DNA from: an uncultured bacterium
GTDB lineage: Bacteria; Cyanobacteriota; Vampirovibrionia; Gastranaerophilales; Gastranaerophilaceae
DNA: 9,647 bases
Reading direction: 5' to 3'
Assembly (NCBI GenBank): GCA_902782905.1
Contig: CACZPB010000158.1
Coordinates: 1-9,647, forward strand
A program made the position numbers and the translations under genes. The notes below the pieces were generated by a model that ran no database searches, was not told where the DNA came from, and was given only the letters and a program-made list of their open reading frames with translations. Each line of letters starts with the position of its first letter. Within the stretch, counting starts at the first letter, position 1. This document shows, one piece after another, positions 1-5,820 of the stretch.

Positions 1-1010
1 ACAACAAGAATACCGCTTAAGATTGATGCAACAAAACATCCGGCACCGCGCGGAATCATAGATAAACCGCTTAAAAATGAAGTATATCCGAGAAGACGTT
101 GTAACATAGATGGAAGTATTGCCGCAGAAGACATTAAAACCGCCATCAAAACAATCTGTCCGCCTGTACCAATAAGAAAATTCTTATTCTTTAAAATAGA
201 CAAATTGATAAGTCCGTCACCGGTTTTAGACTTTTTCTTCTGTATATATACAAAAGCGAAGAATGAAAGCATGGAAACGGTAAACAATTTGCAAATCCAA
301 GGTGCCCCAAACCAGTCGGCATCATTGCCTTTGTCCAGCACAACCTGTAATGTCAAAAGCCAAACCGCAAGGAAAAAGAATCCTGAAAAGTCCATTTTAA
401 CGTTCTTTTGTTTTCTTGAGTATGGAGGTTCTTCAATATATTGTTGAGTTAAATACAGACACAAAATGCCAAACGGGATGTTGATAAAATATATAAACGG
501 CCAAGACCAATTCTCTGTAATCCAGCCTCCGACAGACGGTCCTAAAATCGGAGCCATAATTACACCAAGTCCAAAAACTGCCATAGCTTGCGGAAGTTTT
601 TCTTTAGGAAATATTTCAAAGATTATAGCTTGAGCAATAGGCATAATCCCGCCGCCGCCAATACCTTGTATAATACGTGCGATAAGCATCATTGCCATAG
701 AATTTGCAAGTCCGCACATTATAGAAGCTAGCGTAAAAATAATAATACTTAATATATAATATTGCTTTCTTCCGATAAGTCTGCTAAAAAAATCAACTGT
801 CGGAATTATTACACCACTTGCAACAAGGTAGCTTGTAATAATCCATGTAGATTCATTATGGCTAATGGAAAACGAACCTGCCATATAAGGAAGTGCAACG
901 TTTGATATTGTTTCATCAAGCGCAAACATAAAGATGGATAACATAACCGGAACCATTGTTATCCAAGGGTTTATTTTAAACTTCCATTCTTGCTCTAGAG
1001 TGTTTTCCAT
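1..1010 (-). CDS. DHA2 (EmrB/QacA) family MFS drug exporter, N-terminal part
   Basis: This is a proton-driven multidrug exporter of the inner membrane; about 336 residues are visible and the family is usually about 500 long with 14 membrane helices, so the C-terminus lies beyond the left edge. Seen in the translation: a short cytoplasmic N-terminus, motif D1 (LDETISNVALP, residues 31-41), motif A (DFFSRLIGRK, 73-82), the helix-4 arginine in RIIQGIGGG (R112), motif C (GLGVIMAPILGPSVGGW, 147-163) and the DHA2 hallmark WPFIYFINIPFG (170-181). The ATG at 1010 is preceded by AAGG six bases upstream. An EmrA-type adaptor gene is not in view and could lie beyond either side of this gene. The gene follows lrgB by 87 bp on the same strand but has its own promoter and paired operator-like dyads. 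The family call is firm; the substrate cannot be read from the sequence. Confidence 0.93.
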   Translation of the reverse strand, partial: MENTLEQEWKFKINPWITMVPVMLSIFMFALDETISNVALPYMAGSFSISHNESTWIITSYLVASGVIIPTVDFFSRLIGRKQYYILSIIIFTLASIMCGLANSMAMMLIARIIQGIGGGGIMPIAQAIIFEIFPKEKLPQAMAVFGLGVIMAPILGPSVGGWITENWSWPFIYFINIPFGILCLYLTQQYIEEPPYSRKQKNVKMDFSGFFFLAVWLLTLQVVLDKGNDADWFGAPWICKLFTVSMLSFFAFVYIQKKKSKTGDGLINLSILKNKNFLIGTGGQIVLMAVLMSSAAILPSMLQRLLGYTSFLSGLSMIPRGAGCFVASILSGILV

Positions 1011-1018
1011 GATAATCC

Positions 1019-1059
1019 TTTATAGCAAAAATTAAATCACAAATGTGTTGCAAAAGCAA
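1019..1059 (-). promoter_or_regulatory. Candidate promoter of the DHA2 exporter gene
   Basis: On the minus strand TTGCTT (1059-1054) and TTTAAT (1036-1031) are separated by 17 bp and would start transcription about 15 bases before the ATG, leaving room for the AAGG ribosome site. A second -10-like TATAAA lies at 1024-1019. The -35 match is only three of six bases. The -35 falls inside the dyad array at 1044-1079, which fits control by a repressor. Prediction by eye only. Confidence 0.4.
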
Positions 1060-1079
1060 CATGTTGTTTTTGTAACACA
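1044..1079. promoter_or_regulatory. Double operator-like dyad upstream of the exporter
   Basis: Two 16-bp dyads lie directly next to each other: TGTTGCAAAAGCAACA (1046-1061, perfect) and TGTTGTTTTTGTAACA (1062-1077, one mismatch between arms). Together with a flanking base on each side they form a 36-bp inverted repeat centred at 1061/1062 with two mismatched pairs. Dyads of this size just upstream of an efflux gene are typical binding sites for TetR- or MarR-family repressors. No regulator gene is in the window; it may lie beyond position 1. A hairpin terminator of lrgB is a weaker reading, because no T-run follows the stem directly on the minus strand. Confidence 0.6.
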
Positions 1080-1097
1080 GAATGTTTTTAAATGATG

Positions 1098-1778
1098 TTA
1101 ATTAACTAAATTTACAAAAATCGGAGCAGCAATAGCTGTAACAATTCCCACGATTACAAGAGCTACAGACGCCATAACAACCTGATATTCTCTGCCTTTT
1201 TCGGCGCAACGGGAAGTCCCTATAACGTGGCTTGTGGCACCTATCGACAGACCTATTGCTACATCACTTTTTACGTGAATAAGCGATAAAATTTTGTGTC
1301 CGAGTATGGCTCCAAAAACTCCGGTTAAGACAACAATACAAGCAGTAAGCTCAGGAACTCCACCCATGTTTTTTGAAATTTCTACTGCGATTGGGGCGGT
1401 TACAGACTTTGGAAGCATCGATATGATTACTCCTAAATCAGTGTGGCAAAGTTTTGCCGTAATATACGTTGTAGAAATTGCAACAAATGAGGCTACAAAA
1501 AAACCGGAATATATAATTCTTTTATTGTGCAAAAGTAGTTTATAATGCTTATATATCGGATATCCAAGAGCAACAGTTGCGGGTATGAGCATAAGGGTAA
1601 TATAAGAGGCGCTCTCGTTGTAGGTTTCAAAGCTTATGTTAAAGAATTTAAGTATAAAAATAATTAATGTTCCCGCGATAACTATAGGCGGAAGTTTGCC
1701 AAGCAAGGGGACTTTTTTGCACCATTTTGCGCTTTCATACAAACCAACAGTAAGAATAAAACCAAGTGGGTTAATCAT
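1098..1778 (-). CDS. lrgB: LrgB/CidB family membrane protein
   Basis: The 226-residue product has the family's normal length and is almost entirely hydrophobic helices. It carries the family signatures MLPKSVTAPIA (121-131) and SHVIGTSRCAEKG (183-195). LrgB works with LrgA in the inner membrane. The pair was first described as modulating murein hydrolase activity and cell lysis; later work on the family, including the plant plastid homologue PLGG1, points to transport of small organic acids such as pyruvate, glycolate or glycerate. The ATG at 1778 has a strong ribosome site (AAGGGGG, four bases upstream) that lies inside the end of lrgA, and the two genes overlap by 8 bp, so they are probably translationally coupled. 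No sign of damage. The family is firm; which activity applies here is not known. Confidence 0.93.
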   Translation of the reverse strand: MINPLGFILTVGLYESAKWCKKVPLLGKLPPIVIAGTLIIFILKFFNISFETYNESASYITLMLIPATVALGYPIYKHYKLLLHNKRIIYSGFFVASFVAISTTYITAKLCHTDLGVIISMLPKSVTAPIAVEISKNMGGVPELTACIVVLTGVFGAILGHKILSLIHVKSDVAIGLSIGATSHVIGTSRCAEKGREYQVVMASVALVIVGIVTAIAAPIFVNLVN

Positions 1779-2160
1779 GTTTCCCCCTTATGTTGTGTAA
1801 TCTTAAAAACTTCATTCCCCATTCGACAAAAAGCCCTGTGCAAACAATTGTCACAGTTGTTGTTATAAATATAACAAGCAAAATAGAAATCCAATTTTTC
1901 TTAAGCAATTCCTGATAAGCCAAAAGCCCGCCCCAAAAAGGAACGAGAAAGAGTGCCAAATTTTTTATATACCATTCGGAAGCTGTTTTAATCCAGTCTT
2001 CTTTTATAACACCAAAAATCAAAGCAAGCGCAAAGAGCAAAAGTCCGAGTATTGCAGGCGGAAACATTATATGCAAAGCTCTCAAAACAAAAAGACTCAC
2101 ATAATAAAACACAAGCATTATAAAAGTTCCGAATAAAAATTTAAAAAAAGAATTAACCAT
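1771..2160 (-). CDS. lrgA: LrgA/CidA family membrane protein
   Basis: A small four-helix membrane protein of the LrgA/CidA (holin-like) family and the expected partner of the LrgB protein encoded directly downstream. Seen: the family's FPPAILGLLLFALAL stretch in the second helix, the central ALFLVPFWGGLLAY segment, and a C-terminal helix ending in a basic tail. I place the start at the ATG at 2160 (129 residues). The frame stays open to a TTG at 2178 that would add six residues, but that TTG has no ribosome site. The ATG at 2160 has none at good spacing either, but lies six bases after a perfect TATAAT, which suggests a leaderless transcript. The pair stands divergent to the polymerase unit. 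Confidence 0.9.
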   Translation of the reverse strand: MVNSFFKFLFGTFIMLVFYYVSLFVLRALHIMFPPAILGLLLFALALIFGVIKEDWIKTASEWYIKNLALFLVPFWGGLLAYQELLKKNWISILLVIFITTTVTIVCTGLFVEWGMKFLRLHNIRGKHD

Positions 2161-2207
2161 ATATTTATTATATTCCAAGCAGATAAAAATGTGCTAAACT
2201 GTTATTA
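2160..2207. promoter_or_regulatory. Divergent, probably leaderless promoters of lrgA and the polymerase unit
   Basis: Leftward: a perfect TATAAT (2172-2167) ends exactly six bases before the lrgA ATG (2160). Rightward: TAAACT (2195-2200), with a TGn extension at 2192-2194, ends exactly six bases before the ATG at 2207. Neither start has a usable Shine-Dalgarno sequence and neither side has a convincing -35. Since transcription normally starts six to eight bases after the -10, both messages would begin at or next to the start codon. Confidence 0.4.
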
Positions 2208-2428
2208 TGCTTGATGTTAGAACAGGAGAACAAATAGAAGCGCTTTATAAAATGGTGGAAATCACGGGCGGGAAAAGAGTTGATAAATTTTCTACCACAG
2301 ACATTTCGCGTGCTTTAAGATTTCACAGGTGGTATGTAAAGCGCTATAAACGCGGGCTTTATATGGAAATACTTCCTAAAAAGAAAATCTACGATTGGCG
2401 GGAAAAAAAGGTGAATTATGAGTTTTGA
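2207..2428 (+). CDS. Small basic protein of unknown function, first gene of the umuC unit
   Basis: I do not recognise this 73-residue protein. It is rich in Lys and Arg. Its centre (STTDISRALRFHRWYVKRY, about residues 29-47) could form a helix-turn-helix or another nucleic-acid-binding helix pair, but this is only an impression. It is not UmuD: there is no S24 peptidase-type serine-lysine sequence and it is too short. It overlaps the polymerase gene by 11 bp, and the polymerase ribosome site lies inside its last codons, so the two are surely made together. It could be an accessory factor or regulator of the polymerase. It starts at an ATG without a ribosome site, just after a -10-like box. 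I see no LexA-type box in front of it. Confidence 0.7.
   Translation: MLDVRTGEQIEALYKMVEITGGKRVDKFSTTDISRALRFHRWYVKRYKRGLYMEILPKKKIYDWREKKVNYEF
2408..2420 (+). promoter_or_regulatory. Ribosome binding site that fixes the umuC start
   Basis: AAGGTGA (2408-2414) ends three bases before the ATG at 2418, an almost ideal Shine-Dalgarno. No other in-frame ATG, GTG or TTG lies between this ATG and the conserved polymerase core that begins near residue 46. The unusual N-terminal extension is therefore translated rather than an annotation error. Confidence 0.8.
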
Positions 2429-3764
2429 CGATAGAAAAGCAGTATATCCTTCCAATTTTGCAACCCCTCACCCCAACCCCTCTCCCACAAGGGGCGAGGG
2501 GCTAAATAGCAGCAGGTGTTCTAATACAACAACCAAACAAACAGCAGGGGGGAAAAAATATATAGCATTAGTAGACTGCGACAGCTTTTTTGTCTCTTGT
2601 GAGCGCAAGCTTAACCCTGAACTCAAAGGACTTCCCGTCAGTGTTGTTTCGGGTGAAAGGGGATGTGTTATTGCCCGTTCACGGGAAGCAAAAGCCCTCG
2701 GTGTGCCGATGGGAATTCCGCTGTTTCAAGCTGTAGAAAAGTACCCCGAATGTATCTATATCCCAGCCAATCATTATGCTTATACTATAATTTCAAAGAT
2801 GGTAATGAATATTCTCAAAGAATACAGTCCGAATGTTCAAGTATATTCAATAGACGAGGCTTTTGTCGATTTTACGGGGCTTACAAGATTATACAAAAAG
2901 AACTTATTTAAGCTTGCTCTGGAAATTCAAGAAAAAATTGCTAAAGAAGTTGATATTCCTGTAACAATAGGGGTTAGTACAAGTAAAACATTAGCAAAGC
3001 TGGCTTCCGACAAAGCGAAAAATACAAAATCAAGAATAGCTCTTGCCGGCAAACTTACGCGATTAGAGCTCTTAAAAAGAACAGAAATAGACGAAGTCTG
3101 GGGAATAGGGCGAAGGCTCGGAGTAAAGCTTAGAGGGTACGGTATAAAAACTGCATACGATTTTATTCAAAGGGATGATGCTTGGATTCAAAAACGATTT
3201 GGCAAGAATGGACTTACTACAAAGGCTGAACTTTTGGGAATTATGGTGTCCCCTATTACAAATGAAATTGAACTCCCAAAATCAATCAGCGATACAAAGT
3301 CTTTTCTTGAGTTTTCGTCTGATTTGAATTTCTTAAAAAATGAGCTTTCTATTCACATACACAGTTGCTGTAAGCGGCTAAGAAAAATAGACTGTAAAAC
3401 ATCAACTATTGGCGTAATCCTTAAAACAAAAGATTTTAGGACATATTATGAAAAGGTAAATCTTGATTGTCCTCTAAATTTTGAATTTGATATTTCAAAA
3501 ATTGCATTTGAGCTTTTGGAGAAGATGTTTGATACTTCTATACTATATAGAAGTATTGGCATAGTTTTTGAAAATTTTACCCAAAACTCGGAGGAACAAT
3601 TGAGCTTGTTTGAAAGTATTCCCAATCGAGAGAAAAATGAAAAGCTGGGAAAAAGTTTAGATATTCTGGAACAGAAATTTGGTAGAAATATAGTGAGAAC
3701 AGGTTTTGTGGACAAGGATGTGCCATTTAAGCAAGGATTTTTGACTTCACCTCAGGATATATAG
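2418..3764 (+). CDS. umuC: UmuC-type Y-family (translesion) DNA polymerase
   Basis: Error-prone polymerase that copies past damaged bases. After an odd N-terminal extension of about 45 residues the catalytic core shows ALVDCDSFFVSCE with metal ligand D53 and probable steric-gate F58, the UmuC-like GCVIARSREAKALGVPMG (82-99), and YSIDEAF with catalytic D146 and E147. A helix-hairpin-helix region (VWGIGRRLGVKLRGYGIKT, 227-245) and the little-finger domain follow. QLSLF (394-398) is a beta-clamp-binding motif, in the same place as in other UmuC proteins. E. coli UmuC has 422 residues; this one has 448, the excess being the extension, part of which (TPHPNPSPTRGEG, 16-28) is encoded by an inserted GC-rich repeat. 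All active-site residues are present, so activity is likely. No umuD is in the window; the partner encoded upstream is an unknown 73-residue protein. Confidence 0.93.
   Translation: MSFDDRKAVYPSNFATPHPNPSPTRGEGLNSSRCSNTTTKQTAGGKKYIALVDCDSFFVSCERKLNPELKGLPVSVVSGERGCVIARSREAKALGVPMGIPLFQAVEKYPECIYIPANHYAYTIISKMVMNILKEYSPNVQVYSIDEAFVDFTGLTRLYKKNLFKLALEIQEKIAKEVDIPVTIGVSTSKTLAKLASDKAKNTKSRIALAGKLTRLELLKRTEIDEVWGIGRRLGVKLRGYGIKTAYDFIQRDDAWIQKRFGKNGLTTKAELLGIMVSPITNEIELPKSISDTKSFLEFSSDLNFLKNELSIHIHSCCKRLRKIDCKTSTIGVILKTKDFRTYYEKVNLDCPLNFEFDISKIAFELLEKMFDTSILYRSIGIVFENFTQNSEEQLSLFESIPNREKNEKLGKSLDILEQKFGRNIVRTGFVDKDVPFKQGFLTSPQDI
2464..2501 (+). repeat. GC-rich dispersed-repeat-type element inside the 5' end of umuC
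   Basis: A short strongly GC-rich island in AT-rich DNA, built of C-runs then G-runs. The arms CCCCTC (2477-2482) and GAGGGG (2496-2501) pair, CCC (2484-2486) pairs with GGG (2491-2493), and ACAA is the loop; a second CCCCTC starts the element at 2464. Its translation TPHPNPSPTRGEG matches the PHPNPLPxGEG-like peptides that come from a small palindromic repeat scattered through many bacterial genomes. That comparison is from memory of the family, not from a search. It is open in this frame, so the host gene stayed readable. I see no clear target duplication. Confidence 0.75.
3532..3556. repeat. Perfect 11-bp inverted repeat inside umuC
   Basis: ATACTTCTATA (3532-3542) and TATAGAAGTAT (3546-3556) are perfect reverse complements separated by CTA. 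It encodes part of the little-finger region (residues about 372-380) without disturbing the frame. It could be a stem in the message, a protein site or coincidence; no T-run follows, so it is not an intrinsic terminator. Confidence 0.6.
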
Positions 3765-3797
3765 CAAATATTTTTTTTATACGTTTTAAAAAACAGT

Positions 3798-4472
3798 ATG
3801 ATACATGTCGACAAATCAGCTGTTGCGAATTTAAATAAAGAATTTAGGACGTTTCAAAGCGATATTTTGAATGCAAAAACTCATAACCCGCAAAATTTTG
3901 TTATGAATTTATCCAGATACGAAAAGCGTTTCAGACAAGCGCGTCAACCCGAAAATTATGCACAACAATTATTTTCTTTTGCCTCTGTACTCAGAAAACG
4001 CGGAGTTAATGACTTCCCCGGAATAATTTATAGTGCTCTTATGAAAATGCCGTTTTTGAAAGCGGAAGTTAAAGAATTTTATGCCAGAGAAGCTCTTGAT
4101 TATGCGCATCAACAAGGAGACAATATTCACGCTCTTGCAAGAATTGTAGACTTAAAAATAATTTATAAACAATCAAAACATAATCATAAATATGTTCAAA
4201 CTCTGTTTGAAGAAGAAAAAGAGTTAATAAAAATTTGTAATAACTTTAGAGGGGCAAAAGAAAATTATAAAACGTATGGTCGTAAGAACAGCCCGCTTAG
4301 AAAATACGAGATGCAGCTCGCGAAAACTCGCGTTGATATAGCAAAAGTCTTGTTAAAATCGAATCCTAACAGGGCAGCTGCTTTGCTAAATAAAGCAAGA
4401 AAAACATTTGACATGGAAGGCAGAGAAAAAGAAGTCAAATTTGTCGATATGATGTTGAGCGAACTGGCTTAA
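3798..4472 (+). CDS. Hypothetical all-helical basic protein
   Basis: I do not recognise this 224-residue protein. It has no signal peptide and no membrane segment, is rich in Lys, Arg and Gln, and reads as consecutive amphipathic helices. The last third (from about KYEMQLAKTRVDIAKVLL through NPNRAAALLNKARKTF) resembles tetratricopeptide-like helix pairs, which would suggest a cytoplasmic protein-binding role; that is weak inference. It begins 33 bp after umuC on the same strand and could share its transcript. The stretch between them contains a run of eight T but no good hairpin. No ribosome site precedes the ATG at 3798; a TTTAAA box ends seven bases upstream, so a leaderless message is possible. 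No damage is visible and codon use resembles its neighbours. Confidence 0.7.
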   Translation: MIHVDKSAVANLNKEFRTFQSDILNAKTHNPQNFVMNLSRYEKRFRQARQPENYAQQLFSFASVLRKRGVNDFPGIIYSALMKMPFLKAEVKEFYAREALDYAHQQGDNIHALARIVDLKIIYKQSKHNHKYVQTLFEEEKELIKICNNFRGAKENYKTYGRKNSPLRKYEMQLAKTRVDIAKVLLKSNPNRAAALLNKARKTFDMEGREKEVKFVDMMLSELA

Positions 4473-4500
4473 TTATAAGCTCGGATTTATTTAAGTTTTT
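4467..4500 (+). terminator. Weak candidate terminator after the hypothetical gene
   Basis: GCTTA (4467-4471) and TAAGC (4476-4480) form a five-pair stem over an ATTA loop, overlapping the stop codon. A run of six T begins at 4496, fifteen bases after the stem. A longer alternative pairs CTTAA (4468-4472) with TTAAG (4491-4495) directly before the T-run. It sits between convergent genes where a terminator is expected, but both stems are weak. Confidence 0.3.
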
Positions 4501-5468
4501 TATAAAAGTTGTAATGCAATACTTGGCATTTGATTTGCTGTGGAAAGAAGTGTTGCTGAAGCTTGCTGTAATATTTGCATTTTAATATAATTGCTTGATT
4601 CTGTTGCGATATCTGCGTCTCTAAATGTAGACAAAGAACTTGTCAGATTATTTATGTCCGTGTAGTTGCTATCCAAAGAACTTTCCAGTCTGTTGGATAC
4701 AGAACCGAGCTCTGTACACTTTTCGCTTAAATTATTTAGAAAATCATCAATAATGCTAAAAGATCTTCGATATTGCGCACCGTTAGTTTTTATAATAAAC
4801 AAATCGTATTTTGCCTTTGTATCAAATACTATATTAGAATAATCATCTCCATGTATGCTGACTTGTAATGAAGTTTTTAACGGAAGTGGTTCTGCTGCAA
4901 TGTTTTCAAGCCATCCATCCATCTGTCCGCTTGAATATGAATTACCATTGGCATTACCTTCAAAATCTATCATTTTAATATTTTGGCTTAGAGCAGTCGC
5001 ATTTGTAATATTTATGCTACTAAAAGAAGAACCATCTGTTGTATCTGCAATCCCACCGAAAAGACTGCCATTTTTCTTTTTGCCGTTAACTTCACCTACG
5101 GATGCTATTTTATCAATTTCGGCTGTTCCTGTCGTAAAAATCATTTGCCCAGCAACTCCGCCAACCCAGCTTTCACCGGATACATTACCTGTTGCATAGC
5201 TCTTTGAAATGATACCGTTAACACTACCTGCAATTCCTCCGATATAATTTCCTGCGGATTTAACATCACTCATTGAATAGCAGCTTGTTATAGACTGGCT
5301 TGCAATACCTGCAAGTCCACCCGTATAATTGCTGGAAGCGGTAACACTTCCCGCGGCGTAGCAATTTTCGATTACAGCATTAACCTTCCCGACAAGTCCA
5401 CCAACCTGAGCTTTTCCGGAAATATTTCCCTCTGCGTAACTGTTTTTTATTGCTCCTGTCCATATTTT
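4500..5468 (-). pseudogene. Flagellin remnant: GLUG-repeat variable region plus intact C-terminal domain
   Basis: The frame carries the 3' part of a flagellin gene. It opens right after an in-frame stop at 5471-5469; the first ATG is internal (5273), and no flagellin N-terminal domain exists anywhere in the window. From 5462 it encodes four GLUG-type repeats (GGLVG, GGLAG, GGIAG, GGVAG, about 27 residues apart). A spacer follows, then a D1-like strand region (LQVSIHGDDYSNIVFDT) and a complete Flagellin_C domain (about 86 residues) with NRLESSLD, RDADIATESSNYIKMQILQQ and the end SIALQLL. Both D0/D1 halves are needed to build a filament, so this copy cannot make one alone. The C-terminal frame is undamaged over about 320 codons, so the truncation is recent or the sequence is kept as a recombination donor. 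It lies last in the glycosyltransferase unit. Confidence 0.85.
5150..5462 (-). repeat. Four tandem GLUG-type repeats in the flagellin remnant
   Basis: The conserved GG-[LIV]-[VA]-G cores start at 5402, 5321, 5240 and 5162, giving units of 81, 81 and 78 bp. Between cores runs a pattern of the type xSYAxGNVSG. The units differ at DNA level, so they are old duplications under protein-level constraint. GLUG repeats occur in bacterial surface proteins as beta-rich segments; here they occupy the exposed variable part of flagellin. Confidence 0.75.
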
Positions 5469-5820
5469 TTATTCTTATAATCATTTAGAGGTGTTACTCT
5501 CTCTCGGGTTTCAGTCTTTTTACATTCGAAGAAACATTCAAGAAATATTATCCAATCACAGTTTGAAAATTTTATTCCTAGTTTAATTGTTTCTCTCAAT
5601 CCTTTATTCTCATTATTGGGGTGGGTGTATAATTTTATTCGACTATCATTCTTACAATATTCACTTATTAGTTCAACAGAATTGTCTTTCGAACCGTCAT
5701 CAACGATAATCATTTCCCAATTTGTATATGTTTGATTTTTACACTTTCAATCGTTTCTTTTATATAGTCAGCATAATTATAACTTGTTGTAACTATGCTG
5801 AATTTTAAATTTTTATACAT
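5447..5820 (-). pseudogene. Frameshifted and 3'-truncated GT2 glycosyltransferase
   Basis: The gene begins at the ATG at 5820, overlapping the preceding gene by 8 bp, and encodes a GT2 start (FSIVTTSYNYADYIKETIESV). It then hits TGA at 5712-5710. Shifting frame at a run of five A on the coding strand (5740-5736) restores the expected KNQTYTNWEMIIVDDGS, so one A has been lost from a run of six. The rest runs through the nucleotide-binding VDDGS to CDWIIFLE (ending about 5537), where GT2 proteins continue into a DxD-type metal site. That site is missing: about 28 unrelated residues follow (including ETRERVTPLNDYKNKKYG) and then a stop inside flagellin-derived sequence. So there are two separate lesions. 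It would have been the third glycosyltransferase of the operon. Confidence 0.85.

Noticed and set aside
1042..1080. The exporter-upstream dyads as an lrgB transcription terminator.
   Set aside because: On the minus strand the stem is followed by mixed sequence, not a T-run, and the two-dyad symmetry fits an operator better.
2161..2178. TTG at 2178 as the start of lrgA.
   Set aside because: It has no ribosome site and lies upstream of the TATAAT that would drive the gene; the ATG at 2160 is more likely.
2164..2230. An SOS (LexA) box was sought in front of the umuC unit.
   Set aside because: No CTGT-N8-ACAG or CGAAC-N4-GTTCG type palindrome is present; the GAAC words at 2220-2232 are direct, not inverted. 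Damage control cannot be claimed from this sequence.
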